64,000 nucleotides of DNA from NCBI GenBank assembly GCA_016292745.1, contig JAEDFO010000003.1, positions 1-64,000 on the forward strand, read 5' to 3'. Under the pieces are notes generated by a model. The model searched no databases. It was not told where the DNA came from and worked only from the letters and a program-made list of their open reading frames with translations. The stretch is from Muribaculaceae bacterium (GTDB taxonomy: Bacteria > Bacteroidota > Bacteroidia > Bacteroidales > Muribaculaceae). Position 1 is the stretch's first letter. Every line of letters begins with the position of its first letter. Of this stretch, positions 46,747-56,119 are shown one piece after another. A program made the translations under genes and the position numbers.

Positions 46747-48081
46747 TTAAAGGATACCTTGAGCCATCATGGCATTGGCCACTTTCATGAAGCCGGCCAC
46801 ATTGGCGCCCTTTACATAATTAATATAGCCCGATTCCTCCTGGCCATACTTGCGGCACTGCTCGTGGATATCGGCCATGATGCTGCGGAGTTTGGCATCA
46901 ACTTCCTCGGCACTCCACACCAGTTTCTGCGAATTCTGTGCCATTTCGAGGCCAGAAACCGATACACCACCGGCATTGGCGGCCTTTCCAGGAGCGTAAA
47001 GGATGTGGGCATCGAGAAATGCGTGCACTGCTTCGGGTGTGGATGGCATGTTAGCTCCTTCCGACACTGCAAAGCAACCGTTTGCAAGCAGCATACGGGC
47101 ATCGTCGCCATCAATCTCGTTCTGGGTGGCCGACGGCATGGCAATGTCGCACTTAACCTTCCATGGGCGCTCGCCTTCGAAGTATTCACAACCATATTCC
47201 TCGGCAAATTCACGGATACGGCCGCGATAGAAATTCTTAAGCTTGAAGATGTAGTCGAGCTGCTCGCGGGTGAGGCCTTCAGGCACATAGATTGTGCCGT
47301 TGGAGTCGCTCATGGTCACTACCTTCGCCCCAAGCTGAAGAAGTTTGTCGGCAGTATATGTTGCCACATTACCCGAGCCGGAAATAGCAACTGTCTTGCC
47401 TTTGATGTCGATGCCACGAGTGGCAAGCATATTCAGCAAGAAGTAAACATTGCCGTAGCCGGTGGCTTCGGGACGAACACGCGAACCGCCAAATTCCAGG
47501 CCCTTTCCGGTGAATGTACCGGTGTTTTCGCGTGCGAGTTTCTTATACATGCCATACATATACCCTACCTCGCGGCCACCTACACCTATATCGCCAGCGG
47601 GGACGTCGGTGTCAGGACCAATCTGGCGCCACAATTCGGCAACGAAAGCCTGGCAGAAGCGCATTACCTCCATATCCGACTTTCCCTTGGGGCTGAAGTC
47701 GGAGCCGCCTTTGGCACCTCCCATGGCCAGTGTGGTGAGCGAATTCTTGAATGTCTGTTCAAACGCGAGAAATTTGAGAATCGATTGGTTAACCGAGGAG
47801 TGGAAACGGATACCGCCCTTATACGGACCAATAGCATTGTTATGCTGGATACGGTAACCCATGTTATTCTGTACCTGTCCCTTATCGTCGACCCACGAAA
47901 CTCGGAACGAAAGGATTCGGTCGGGAATACAAAGTCGCTCAATCAAATTGTAACGTTCAAACTCGGGATGCTCGTTGTATGCATCCTCAATTGTTGTCAA
48001 CACTTCTTCAACTGCCTGAAGATACTCGGGCTCATTCGGGAAGCGTCTTCTCAAATCATTCAATACTTCTGATGCTTTCAT
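46747..48081 (-). CDS. gdhA: NADP-type glutamate dehydrogenase
   Basis: Assimilates ammonium by reductive amination of 2-oxoglutarate. The 444-residue protein fits the hexameric bacterial class: substrate lysines in GPYKGGIRFHSSV and TTLAMGGAKGGSDFSPKGKS, Asp in VPAGDIGVGGREVGYM, and the Rossmann motif AISGSGNVATYTA. Length is standard and all catalytic residues are present. A TATCTTTG box (48135-48142) and the 12-bp palindrome TTTGTCGACAAA at about 48148 lie upstream. Confidence 0.97.
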   Translation of the reverse strand: MKASEVLNDLRRRFPNEPEYLQAVEEVLTTIEDAYNEHPEFERYNLIERLCIPDRILSFRVSWVDDKGQVQNNMGYRIQHNNAIGPYKGGIRFHSSVNQSILKFLAFEQTFKNSLTTLAMGGAKGGSDFSPKGKSDMEVMRFCQAFVAELWRQIGPDTDVPAGDIGVGGREVGYMYGMYKKLARENTGTFTGKGLEFGGSRVRPEATGYGNVYFLLNMLATRGIDIKGKTVAISGSGNVATYTADKLLQLGAKVVTMSDSNGTIYVPEGLTREQLDYIFKLKNFYRGRIREFAEEYGCEYFEGERPWKVKCDIAMPSATQNEIDGDDARMLLANGCFAVSEGANMPSTPEAVHAFLDAHILYAPGKAANAGGVSVSGLEMAQNSQKLVWSAEEVDAKLRSIMADIHEQCRKYGQEESGYINYVKGANVAGFMKVANAMMAQGIL

Positions 48082-48181
48082 TCAATACGTATATTTATAA
48101 AGTGTCAATCATCTTGACTGTTGTAATTTGGCGACAAAGATAATCAATTTGTCGACAAAAAATCATATTTTCAGAGAAAAA

Positions 48182-48257
48182 TGTAACAATTTAATTGAAA
48201 TAGCCTAAGAATTGTTACAGGATTACACATAATTCATCAAAAATCAGTGTAATCCTG
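48182..48257 (-). terminator. Two tandem hairpins after the GH3-beta-lactamase gene
   Basis: First on the - strand is a perfect 11-bp stem CAGGATTACAC/GTGTAATCCTG (48218-48228 with 48247-48257, 18-nt loop); directly beyond it is a perfect 10-bp stem TGTAACAATT/AATTGTTACA (48182-48191 with 48210-48219). No strong T-run. Probably the 3' end of the GH3 operon. Confidence 0.55.
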
Positions 48258-48287
48258 CAGCTTGATGGGAAGGATTCCGGAGTCGGA

Positions 48288-51200
48288 CTACCTCAAGTTT
48301 CTGTAGAATGCCTCGAACAGGCGAGGTCTGATTTCAAGTTCGTCGAAGGCGGCGTTGCTGCGAGATGGGTCTACACGGTTACAGAGAAATACGAAAACCA
48401 TATCGTTACGTGGGTCGACCCAAAATACGGTGCCGGTAAAGCCCAGATGGCCAAATACCGACGCGTCAGCGCAGCTGCATGTGGGTGAATTTTCGGGATT
48501 CTCAGCGTCCGGCTTATCGAAACCGAGACCTCGGCGACAAGTAGGGCTCTTGGTGGTTGTGAACAAGTCGACTGTCGACTGCTTCAACACTCTTATCCCA
48601 CCATAATCACCTCCTTGCAGCCACATCTGGCACATCTTGGCCAAATCGTTAGCGCAACCGAACAGTCCAGCATTGCCCTGAATGCCACCTGAGAAGCATG
48701 CGAGCTCATCGTGAACATAACCGTGCATTTTCTGCCGGCGCAGCATATTGTCGAGCTCGGTTGGAGCTATATCGTCGTCAGCAAAGTGTTCACGCGGGCG
48801 ATAAGCGATTCTGAATGCGCCAAGCTTGCGGTAGATGTCGGCAACATAGGCATCGTGTCCAATACCGGTTACATTTTCTTCGATACGCATCAACGTGCAG
48901 AAATTCAAGCAACTATAAGCATATTGCTTTGTCGGCCGCAATTTCGAAGAATATATTCGCTGCATCAGCGTATCGTAGGTGACTTTGCTGCCATATATTC
49001 CGCGACAAATTTCAATGGGAAACTCGTCGCTGCTATGACGCGACACTATGTCGGTACGCATCTTTGCGCGCTGATTGCCGTACAGGTTGCGGTATACGTA
49101 TATTTTATGGCGTGCATCGCGGCGCTTTGAGAACAGCGTGCCGGTGTAGGAATCGTGGTCGAGCATAATGTCGTAGAGGTTCAGTGCCGGGACTATTCCC
49201 GACTCGTGGAACAGCAGTTCCTTAACGGTGATTTTCGCCTTGTCGGTTCCCCGCACCTCGGGTATATAGTCGTCAATGGGGCGATTAATGGCTATCAGCC
49301 CCTCGTCAAAAGCTCGCATTATGCCAGGCAAAGTGCCCATTGCTTTCGAAACCGATGCCAAATCGTATACCGTTGCCGATGTTACGGGATGCTTTTCGTC
49401 GGGGTCGGTATAGCCGTAATTACGATTACAGAACACCTTGCCATGGCGTGCCATGAGCACCTGACAGCCCGGAAAAGCGCCTGATGACACCCCTGCGCAA
49501 GCAATGGAATCGACGAACTCGAGCAAACGGCTATCGACATCGGCACATTCGGCTACGGTATAGCCCAAACGCGAAGCCTTATATGAAAAACCAGAGCCGG
49601 AAGGAGCGACATATGGAATTGACACCGGCAATGTGGCATTCACATCGATGCCACCGAACAGAGCCTGGGCGGCATATTGCTGGGCAAGTTCACCATCTTC
49701 GTAAGCTACAACGAGGCTCACATTGTCGTGGTTCAGCAATTCCGAATAGCGAGATGCCTGGTATGCCGAAGCAAAGAGCACTGCCACCACCCTACGGCTT
49801 GAGGCAACAGCTTGTGCAAGAGCCTTACCATTATCTTCCTTCATTATCGGAACAATCACAGTCGAAGCCACATCTATATCATCTCCAGAATGCACATCGG
49901 CATAGAGTCGACAATAATCGGCAAAAGTTTTGAAACGTTTGTCGTTTCCCATCATTACTACATTCCCCAGTTCTGAGATAGGCAACAATCCACCACTGTT
50001 TTTCACCACAGTAATTGCCCGCATCGACAGTTTATGCTGCATGGCAACAGCATCGGCAGAGTGCAAAGTTTCCATCACCTGTTGCACGTCGAGTTGACGT
50101 CTATGGTCGGCCCCAAGGAGATATTTATATCTCAGCACTTTTCGGCATGCATTATCCACCTGCGTCATGGTGATTTCACCTTTTTCAAGTGCCGTCATCA
50201 TATCATCGATGGCTTTTGTTAGTTCAGCGGGCTGAAGAAGCACATCGTTACCAGCCTTGAACGCATTCACCGCCGGCGAACCACCACCGACAGCCCCTTT
50301 CATGTCGAGAGCATCAGTAAACACCAGTCCACGGAAGCCGAGGTTGCGCTTCAGCAGTGTGTCGACTACTTTCGTGCTCATCGAGGTTGCATTATTTGCG
50401 TCAACCGAAGGAAGGAGCAAATGGGCTGTAAGGATGCCGCTGAGTCCTGCTCCAATATAGCTCTTGAACGGGGAGATGTCGACCCTGCTGTATTCGGCAA
50501 ACGATTTGTCGACCATCGGAAGCGATTTGTGTGAATCGGCCATTGTAGAGCCATGTCCCGGGAAATGCTTCGCCACCGACATCACCCCTTCCGATTCCAT
50601 ACCACAGGCAAAGGCAATGCCATTTGACTGCACGCAGCTTACGCTTTCGCCAAACGACCGGAGACCGATTACCGGATTCAGAGGGTTAGTGTTCACGTCG
50701 AGCACAGGTGCGAAATTAACATGTATGCCCAATGCTCGGCATTGGCAGCCAACCTCCTTGCCGTATTCATACATCAACCGGGAATCGTTAATGGCACCGA
50801 GAGCCATATTACGTGGATAAGGCACAGCATCGCGCACCCGCATCGCCACACCCCACTCGCCATCGACAGTTATGAGCAACGGCGTGCGAGCCAACGAATT
50901 GGCCAAGTTAAGAATATCGACAAACTGCTGGGCAGTTCCTTCCTCAAGAATCAATCCGCCCACATTTTCACGCACTACAATAGCCTGCAGCTGTCGCTGA
51001 CGCTCAGCGTCACCAGCTTCGGGCGAAACCTTGGCCACGAATAGTTGTGCCACACGCTGACGCTGGTTCAGAGTTGACATCACCGAATCGGCCCAACAGT
51101 CGGCCATTGTTGTGTTGAAAGTGCTTATCTGACTGCAAACGGCAAAATATGCCGAAGCACATAACATCAGCGCTGATACAATAATCCTGCTATGTTTCAT
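48288..51200 (-). CDS. GH3 beta-N-acetylglucosaminidase fused to a beta-lactamase-fold hydrolase
   Basis: A 970-residue exported fusion. After a signal peptide (about 1-22), residues about 30-370 are a NagZ-like GH3 domain with KHFPGHGSTMADSHKSLP (the DSH general acid/base loop) and VFTDALDMKGA (nucleophile Asp). A GH3 C-terminal-type domain follows (about 390-570), then a class C beta-lactamase-type domain (about 590-970) with SVSK (catalytic Ser-x-x-Lys), YSCLN where YSDLN or YSN is usual, and HLGFTG. In Bacillus the separate neighbours NagZ and AmiE strip GlcNAc and the peptide from muropeptides; this looks like the same pair in one chain (inference). It overlaps the upstream GH3 gene by 4 bp. 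Confidence 0.87.
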   Translation of the reverse strand: MKHSRIIVSALMLCASAYFAVCSQISTFNTTMADCWADSVMSTLNQRQRVAQLFVAKVSPEAGDAERQRQLQAIVVRENVGGLILEEGTAQQFVDILNLANSLARTPLLITVDGEWGVAMRVRDAVPYPRNMALGAINDSRLMYEYGKEVGCQCRALGIHVNFAPVLDVNTNPLNPVIGLRSFGESVSCVQSNGIAFACGMESEGVMSVAKHFPGHGSTMADSHKSLPMVDKSFAEYSRVDISPFKSYIGAGLSGILTAHLLLPSVDANNATSMSTKVVDTLLKRNLGFRGLVFTDALDMKGAVGGGSPAVNAFKAGNDVLLQPAELTKAIDDMMTALEKGEITMTQVDNACRKVLRYKYLLGADHRRQLDVQQVMETLHSADAVAMQHKLSMRAITVVKNSGGLLPISELGNVVMMGNDKRFKTFADYCRLYADVHSGDDIDVASTVIVPIMKEDNGKALAQAVASSRRVVAVLFASAYQASRYSELLNHDNVSLVVAYEDGELAQQYAAQALFGGIDVNATLPVSIPYVAPSGSGFSYKASRLGYTVAECADVDSRLLEFVDSIACAGVSSGAFPGCQVLMARHGKVFCNRNYGYTDPDEKHPVTSATVYDLASVSKAMGTLPGIMRAFDEGLIAINRPIDDYIPEVRGTDKAKITVKELLFHESGIVPALNLYDIMLDHDSYTGTLFSKRRDARHKIYVYRNLYGNQRAKMRTDIVSRHSSDEFPIEICRGIYGSKVTYDTLMQRIYSSKLRPTKQYAYSCLNFCTLMRIEENVTGIGHDAYVADIYRKLGAFRIAYRPREHFADDDIAPTELDNMLRRQKMHGYVHDELACFSGGIQGNAGLFGCANDLAKMCQMWLQGGDYGGIRVLKQSTVDLFTTTKSPTCRRGLGFDKPDAENPENSPTCSCADASVFGHLGFTGTVFWVDPRNDMVFVFLCNRVDPSRSNAAFDELEIRPRLFEAFYRNLR

Positions 51201-52852
51201 TTCTTCGACTTTAATTTAATACCATACCCAGACTTCGCCACTCCTACAATACTCACCGGCAGCTTTCCATCAACAGCAATTTCGCCGAAAACAGCCTTGG
51301 CAGCACTCTCCTGCGCCACAGCATTACGATCGTAAGCCATGATAGCGGCAAGATTCTCCTTGTTGAGCGATTCGGCCATGTCGGCTGCCTTATATGGATT
51401 AATAAAGAACACGGCCACCACCTTTCGGCCAGTTCTCAAGGCATTCTGCAGCAATTTGCACTGATATGCATCGTTTCCTGTAACAGGAAGTATAATCACG
51501 TTGCTGTTCTCATATACAAAATCGTAGGCCTTCACTCCGTCATGGCTTAGGCAACACTCCACAAACCTCTCGCATCCTGCCACTTTCACCACACTCACGC
51601 CACCGTCCTCGTTCAATGGCAATATCGAGGCATTGTTGCGGAAACACGTCATTGAGGCATCGGCAATCTTATGAAGCAAATCCGACGAAGACGCGGAGTT
51701 CAGTCTACCGGCTATGCCTACGGTGTCGATTGGTTCGAATTCGTGGCAATGAAGCATATATTTATATTGTAGAATCTTGCGGCAACGCACATCGACATCA
51801 GCTTGCAGAATTTCGCCATTTGCCACGGCATTGAGCACTGAATCGATTTCGGCCGGTACATTCTTTGGCGAGAGAAGCACATCGTTGCCGGCCATAAGGG
51901 CCCTCACCGATGCCGAACGCTCGCTTTGTGCTCCTTTCATTCCAAGTGCATCGGTAAACACCAGTCCACGGAACTTCATTTTTCCCTTCAGGAAATCAGT
52001 TACGACCTTTCGGCTCAGCGAGCAAGGAGTGGACGATGAATCGAGCGAGGGAACAAACAGGTGGGCAGTGAGGACTCCGCCAAGGCCCGAATCGATATAC
52101 TTGCGGAATGGGAGCAAATCAACCATCTGTAAATCTCGTAACGATTTGTCAACAACCGGCAAGGTCTTGTGCGAATCCTCCGAAGTTGAGCCATGGCCGG
52201 GGAAATGCTTTGCTACCGACAGCACTCCGCCGTCCTCAATTCCCTTGGCAATCGTCAGCCCTTTTCGATAAACGTTCCTTGCCGATTCGCCTAACGAGCG
52301 GTCGCCAATCACCGGATTCAGCGGATTCGTGTTAACATCGAGAACCGGAGCAAAATCGACATTGATTCCAAGCAACCGGCATTGACGGGCTATCTCGCGG
52401 CCATATTGATAAGCAAGATGGTCGTCGGCCACCGCACCCACTATGAGATTCCGGGGGAACAGCAACGCATCGGTTACTCGCATCGACACACCCCACTCGC
52501 CATCCACCGAAATCATCAGCGGCACCTTACTGAGTGCCTGTGCCCGATTTACCGTGGCAGCATACTGGGCTGCAGTGCCCTTCGACACAAGCAACCCGCC
52601 AATGCGTTCATCGCCAACAAGAATCTTCAGGTTGCCCTCAAGGTTTGCAGTATCGGCAGGTGCCAATACCGGCATCATAAGCTGAGCCACTTTTTCGCGT
52701 TCGCTTAGCTGAGCGAAAACACTGTCGACCCACTGTTCCAGACCTGGATACTGCGAACGACGCTCAATCATGGGCGTTTTTGCACTGAAATGTCCTATTG
52801 CCATCATGGCTGCCATCGACGAGGCTATCAATTTTAATCGCATATCTGTCAT
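51197..52852 (-). CDS. GH3 beta-N-acetylglucosaminidase, NagZ-like
   Basis: A 551-residue exported GH3 enzyme, paralogous to the GH3 part of the next gene. Signal peptide about 1-25 (ending HFSAKT); catalytic domain with SVDGEWGVSMRVTDA, KHFPGHGSTSEDSHKTLP (DSH loop) and VFTDALGMKGA (nucleophile Asp); then a C-terminal domain ending near GYGIKLKSKK, with no beta-lactamase part. The DSH loop points to N-acetylglucosaminidase rather than beta-glucosidase activity. It overlaps both neighbours by 4 bp, so the operon is translationally coupled. Confidence 0.88.
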   Translation of the reverse strand: MTDMRLKLIASSMAAMMAIGHFSAKTPMIERRSQYPGLEQWVDSVFAQLSEREKVAQLMMPVLAPADTANLEGNLKILVGDERIGGLLVSKGTAAQYAATVNRAQALSKVPLMISVDGEWGVSMRVTDALLFPRNLIVGAVADDHLAYQYGREIARQCRLLGINVDFAPVLDVNTNPLNPVIGDRSLGESARNVYRKGLTIAKGIEDGGVLSVAKHFPGHGSTSEDSHKTLPVVDKSLRDLQMVDLLPFRKYIDSGLGGVLTAHLFVPSLDSSSTPCSLSRKVVTDFLKGKMKFRGLVFTDALGMKGAQSERSASVRALMAGNDVLLSPKNVPAEIDSVLNAVANGEILQADVDVRCRKILQYKYMLHCHEFEPIDTVGIAGRLNSASSSDLLHKIADASMTCFRNNASILPLNEDGGVSVVKVAGCERFVECCLSHDGVKAYDFVYENSNVIILPVTGNDAYQCKLLQNALRTGRKVVAVFFINPYKAADMAESLNKENLAAIMAYDRNAVAQESAAKAVFGEIAVDGKLPVSIVGVAKSGYGIKLKSKK

Positions 52853-54357
52853 TCGATTTTTTCCATTCTTAATTCATCGCTCACGCTGATTTTGCCACCA
52901 TCGGCACCCAGTGACTTCAGATAATCGAGCACTCGGTCGCCAAACTTCATCGTGTCGCTGAAAATGCGTTTTCCACTCTTCAACGGCTCCATATAGTCGC
53001 CACCATTGGCCAGATAATCGAGTGTAAGCAATTTATACTTCTTGTTTTTCTTGATTTTCTTTCCGTTGAGCTTGGCCGACACGATTTTCCCGTTGCCGTC
53101 ATATATAACCTTTACGCCATGGCTCACCGAATCGCCACCACGGCCGGCCATCACAGCAAATGCGGCAATTAGCTTATCACCCCGAATCTCGAGCACCTGC
53201 AACTTGTTGTCGAATGGGAACATAGCCTTAACCAGCCCCTCTGACACATCGCCGGAAGGCACATCGCGGCGCATTCCGCCAACATTCATTATTGCCAAGT
53301 CTACTTTGCTGCCATAAACCGGTTGTGTCAAGTTCATTGCTAAATCGGAGATGAAGTTCGATGCAAGCACCGTGCGACGAGCAATTGCAATTTCCGACAC
53401 TATTATAGTGTTGTTCATAAGCGAATCCACCTTTTCGCGGTATGGGGCAAGGAAACTGTTGAGGCACGAATCCACCCTATCGTCGTAACGCTTATCCACC
53501 GGCATCAACGAATTGCTGACAGAGAAATCGTCAAGGTTCAATTTCACACAGCCAATCAGTTTTCCGGAACCGCCAGCCTGGCACACCACCACCTTTCGGC
53601 CATCGGCATTATTGAAAACGCATTCCGGGCACTTAGCATCGCCTGGATTGATGGTTGTATGGCTGTGTCCGCCTATAATAAGGTCGATATTGCGGCTGTT
53701 CTTGGCCAGCAACACGTCGCTCGGAAGTCCCGGCTTCGCGGTGTAGCCAATATGAGTAAGAGCCACCACATAATCGACACGTTCATTCTTTTTCAATGCA
53801 CCGGCAAGCGAATCGCCCACGGCAATTGCATCACGATAAACTACCCCTTTGCAATTGGCATCGGCAATCATGCCTGAGGGAATAAGATTGAGTGCAATTA
53901 CGCCAATTCTTCTACCACAATACTCCTTTATTATGTATTGCTTGAAAAGCGACTTCAACGGTGTGGAATCGAGCACATAGTTCGACGACAGTCGCGCCAC
54001 GCCTTCTACCTTACCATACACCCGAGCAAGGCTGTCGATTCCATTGTCGAACTCGTGATTACCGAGAATCTGGATGTCGTAACCCATGCGATGAATAGCT
54101 TCACACTCAACAATGCCGCCAAACAGATTGAAATAAGGAGTCCCTTGGAAAGCATCTCCGGCATCAACAAGCAATACATTCGGCTCAGCCACACGAATGC
54201 TGTCGATGATGGCCTTACGACGCAACACACCGCCACGACCGTCGGAATCGGGATCGATTTGGCTGTGAGTGTCGTTAGTGTGGAGAATTACAAGATTCTC
54301 AGCTGAAACAGATACTGTTGTGCACAGTATTAATAAGTAGATAAATATGCGATACAT
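52849..54357 (-). CDS. 5'-nucleotidase / cyclic phosphodiesterase family protein (UshA-like)
   Basis: A 502-residue exported metallophosphoesterase. Signal peptide about 1-19 (ending SVSA); N-terminal calcineurin-like domain with HTNDTHSQI, DAGDAFQG, GNHEFDNG and GGHSHT; C-terminal 5'-nucleotidase domain (about 310-480) with the nucleobase-clamp region NVGGMRRDV and DYLANGGDYM. It probably hydrolyses extracellular nucleotides in the periplasm or at the surface. Start chosen at 54357, which yields the signal peptide. First gene of the operon with the two GH3 genes (4-bp overlap). Confidence 0.9.
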   Translation of the reverse strand: MYRIFIYLLILCTTVSVSAENLVILHTNDTHSQIDPDSDGRGGVLRRKAIIDSIRVAEPNVLLVDAGDAFQGTPYFNLFGGIVECEAIHRMGYDIQILGNHEFDNGIDSLARVYGKVEGVARLSSNYVLDSTPLKSLFKQYIIKEYCGRRIGVIALNLIPSGMIADANCKGVVYRDAIAVGDSLAGALKKNERVDYVVALTHIGYTAKPGLPSDVLLAKNSRNIDLIIGGHSHTTINPGDAKCPECVFNNADGRKVVVCQAGGSGKLIGCVKLNLDDFSVSNSLMPVDKRYDDRVDSCLNSFLAPYREKVDSLMNNTIIVSEIAIARRTVLASNFISDLAMNLTQPVYGSKVDLAIMNVGGMRRDVPSGDVSEGLVKAMFPFDNKLQVLEIRGDKLIAAFAVMAGRGGDSVSHGVKVIYDGNGKIVSAKLNGKKIKKNKKYKLLTLDYLANGGDYMEPLKSGKRIFSDTMKFGDRVLDYLKSLGADGGKISVSDELRMEKIE

Positions 54358-54510
54358 AATTGATACTATAAATTTATGCTGCTCATCGGGCATAACTACT
54401 GCCAAATGATTTTCTTTTACGAAAATACGAAATTAAAACAACAAAACGAGTATTAATCGCGAAAAACGCCACAAATATCCATGGTTTCGATTATTCAGCC
54501 AAATCAAGCA

Positions 54511-54549
54511 GGAAGGATTTACGAATTACCAAGATTCGTAAACCCTTCC
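54511..54549 (-). terminator. Strong hairpin downstream of the AraC-type gene
   Basis: 16-bp stem (54511-54526 with 54534-54549, one mismatch) and 7-nt loop. On the - strand it starts immediately after the TAA of the 22-codon micro-ORF. A smaller GGCAG/CTGCC hairpin (54559-54578) precedes it. There is no clear T-run. Confidence 0.6.
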
Positions 54550-54712
54550 TTAAAATCTGGCAGATTTCGCAAACTGCCACAATCCAAAGCCACTTCCCAT
54601 AATAGGACTTTGATTCATTCCAATTCTAACAACATTTGTCAACAGAACTTGGAGTAAGTTTCATACATATTTCCTAAGGCGGTGTCCGTGTTCCAAGTCT
54701 GTAGCAAAAGTA
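54550..54712 (-). other. Candidate micro-transcription unit with two tiny ORFs
   Basis: On the - strand: TACTTTTG -7 box (54705-54712), then AGGA eight bases before an ATG (54664) encoding MKLTPSSVDKCC (stop at 54626), then 7 nt later an ATG (54618) encoding 22 residues beginning MNQSPIMGSG and ending AKSARF (stop at 54550), then the 16-bp hairpin. Instead of a -33 TTG there is an inverted repeat ATCGGttggCCGAT at 54717-54730. It could be a small regulated peptide operon, a small RNA, or a leader of the nucleotidase operon. No family is recognised. Confidence 0.35.
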
Positions 54713-54730
54713 CAGTCATCGGCCAACCGA

Positions 54731-54937
54731 TAATGTTCAAATGATAAAAAATTAAAGAATTATTAGAGTCAAATCGTAAAATATTTATACTAATGAATAA
54801 ATATTACCTATATACGAGAACTTGAAAATCCTGATTTACAGATAATGATACTAATATTTTGTTATACAATTAAGATTTTAAAAGATTCTTTGACAAGACT
54901 GAGGGACATCAACAAATCTAAGATATTTTGAGTGGGA
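54731..54937. other. AT-rich stretch after the AraC-type gene
   Basis: About 200 of the 580 gene-free bases between the nucleotidase and AraC-type genes. Very AT-rich with no convincing frame, promoter or hairpin; probably the 3' untranslated part of the AraC-type transcript. The stretch 54420-54505 likewise shows nothing clear. Confidence 0.4.
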
Positions 54938-56011
54938 CTATTCCAAGTTGTTATTGCGATAAACAATAGGTGTGCAGCCATAATGCTTGCTGAACGAGCG
55001 GCGGAATGTTGACAGGGAATTAAAGCCGGATTGCTCTGCCACATCGGCAATTGTCATTTCATGGTTTGAGGTAAGCAACTGCGCAGCATGGCGCAAACGG
55101 TATGAATTTACAAAGTCGTAGAATGTTGTATCAAGCTGCACATTGATATAACTGCTTATATAGGAGCGGTTAGTATTCATCTGCTTGGCAAGGTCGGAAA
55201 GAGTTAACGATGGGTTTAGATAGAGCTGTTTTTCCTCAAACAGTACACGCAGTTTTTCGTCAAAGCCCTCATATATGCGTGGACGATGCTGAACATTGAA
55301 ATCATCAGATGGAATAATAGGCGATACTACTCCACCACCCACCATCCGGCGCATCGATTCCTGATATCGGTGCACATAATAGCATATAATAAACCACGCC
55401 ACACACTCAAATATATAGAACGACAGCTTAATGCGATAAATGTTTGTGACCATGAACACGATCCAGGCCACATATAGCAGAAAGAATACGGCTATCAGGC
55501 TCCAAAGCCACTCTACATGCAGATATTCTGTATTGGAATACATCTGCTTTAGCCGGCGCAATACCTTTGGCACCGAAAGCATCACACGAATATACAGATA
55601 TATTGAGAAACAGATAAACACACCAACAAGGATGTTGAAGGTATGTCGGCCGGGAAACAGCAAATACACCAGCAGATAGGCACAGTTAGGCCAGAAAAGT
55701 CGGGCAATACGGCGCCAATTCAGCCACCGCGGCGAAACCACCTCAATCAAGAACATATTGATAAAGGTTATCGAGAACCAATCGACAATGAGCGAGGCAT
55801 AAATGGCGTTATCGCTCATCTGTATACCAAACAACGGATACGACACGCTTCTGACATTGTTGACAAACAGGAACAGGAAGGTAATGCCGAGCATCACACG
55901 TGCGCGGTCTTTGCCATAACGCAGATAGTACATGCTCGACACAAACAGATACATCAATACCGCACCACGGAAAAGCAAGGTCAGGCGGTCTATGACATTA
56001 TCTTCCATCAT
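54938..56011 (-). CDS. Membrane-embedded AraC-family transcriptional regulator
   Basis: A 357-residue protein with about six to seven transmembrane helices in its N-terminal 220 residues and a C-terminal AraC DNA-binding domain (about 265-357): LTLSDLAKQMNTNRSYISSYIN (first helix-turn-helix, about residues 280-301) and MTIADVAEQSGFNSLSTFRRSF (second). Such regulators are thought to sense a membrane or periplasmic signal directly; the ligand is unknown. It lies alone between gpmI and the micro-unit, both on the same strand. A Met one codon later is an equal start. Confidence 0.87.
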   Translation of the reverse strand: MMEDNVIDRLTLLFRGAVLMYLFVSSMYYLRYGKDRARVMLGITFLFLFVNNVRSVSYPLFGIQMSDNAIYASLIVDWFSITFINMFLIEVVSPRWLNWRRIARLFWPNCAYLLVYLLFPGRHTFNILVGVFICFSIYLYIRVMLSVPKVLRRLKQMYSNTEYLHVEWLWSLIAVFFLLYVAWIVFMVTNIYRIKLSFYIFECVAWFIICYYVHRYQESMRRMVGGGVVSPIIPSDDFNVQHRPRIYEGFDEKLRVLFEEKQLYLNPSLTLSDLAKQMNTNRSYISSYINVQLDTTFYDFVNSYRLRHAAQLLTSNHEMTIADVAEQSGFNSLSTFRRSFSKHYGCTPIVYRNNNLE

Positions 56012-56060
56012 TCAGTTCGTGTTGGTGGCTATTCTTCTGATTTCGAACAGCAAAAATAAT

Positions 56061-56097
56061 AAAATGTGCCGTTCCAAATGCAAGAACGACACATTTT
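56061..56097. terminator. Terminator after gpmI
   Basis: 14-bp stem AAAATGTGCCGTTC/GAACGACACATTTT with one G-U type pair and a 9-nt loop, flanked by A and T runs on both sides, 23 nt after the gpmI stop. Confidence 0.8.
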
Positions 56098-56119
56098 TAT
56101 TACATTTCCAACAAACTGC

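Noticed and set aside
46759-48072. A 437-codon open frame on the + strand opposite gdhA
   Set aside because: It mirrors gdhA codon structure, has no recognisable domain, and gdhA on the other strand is certain.
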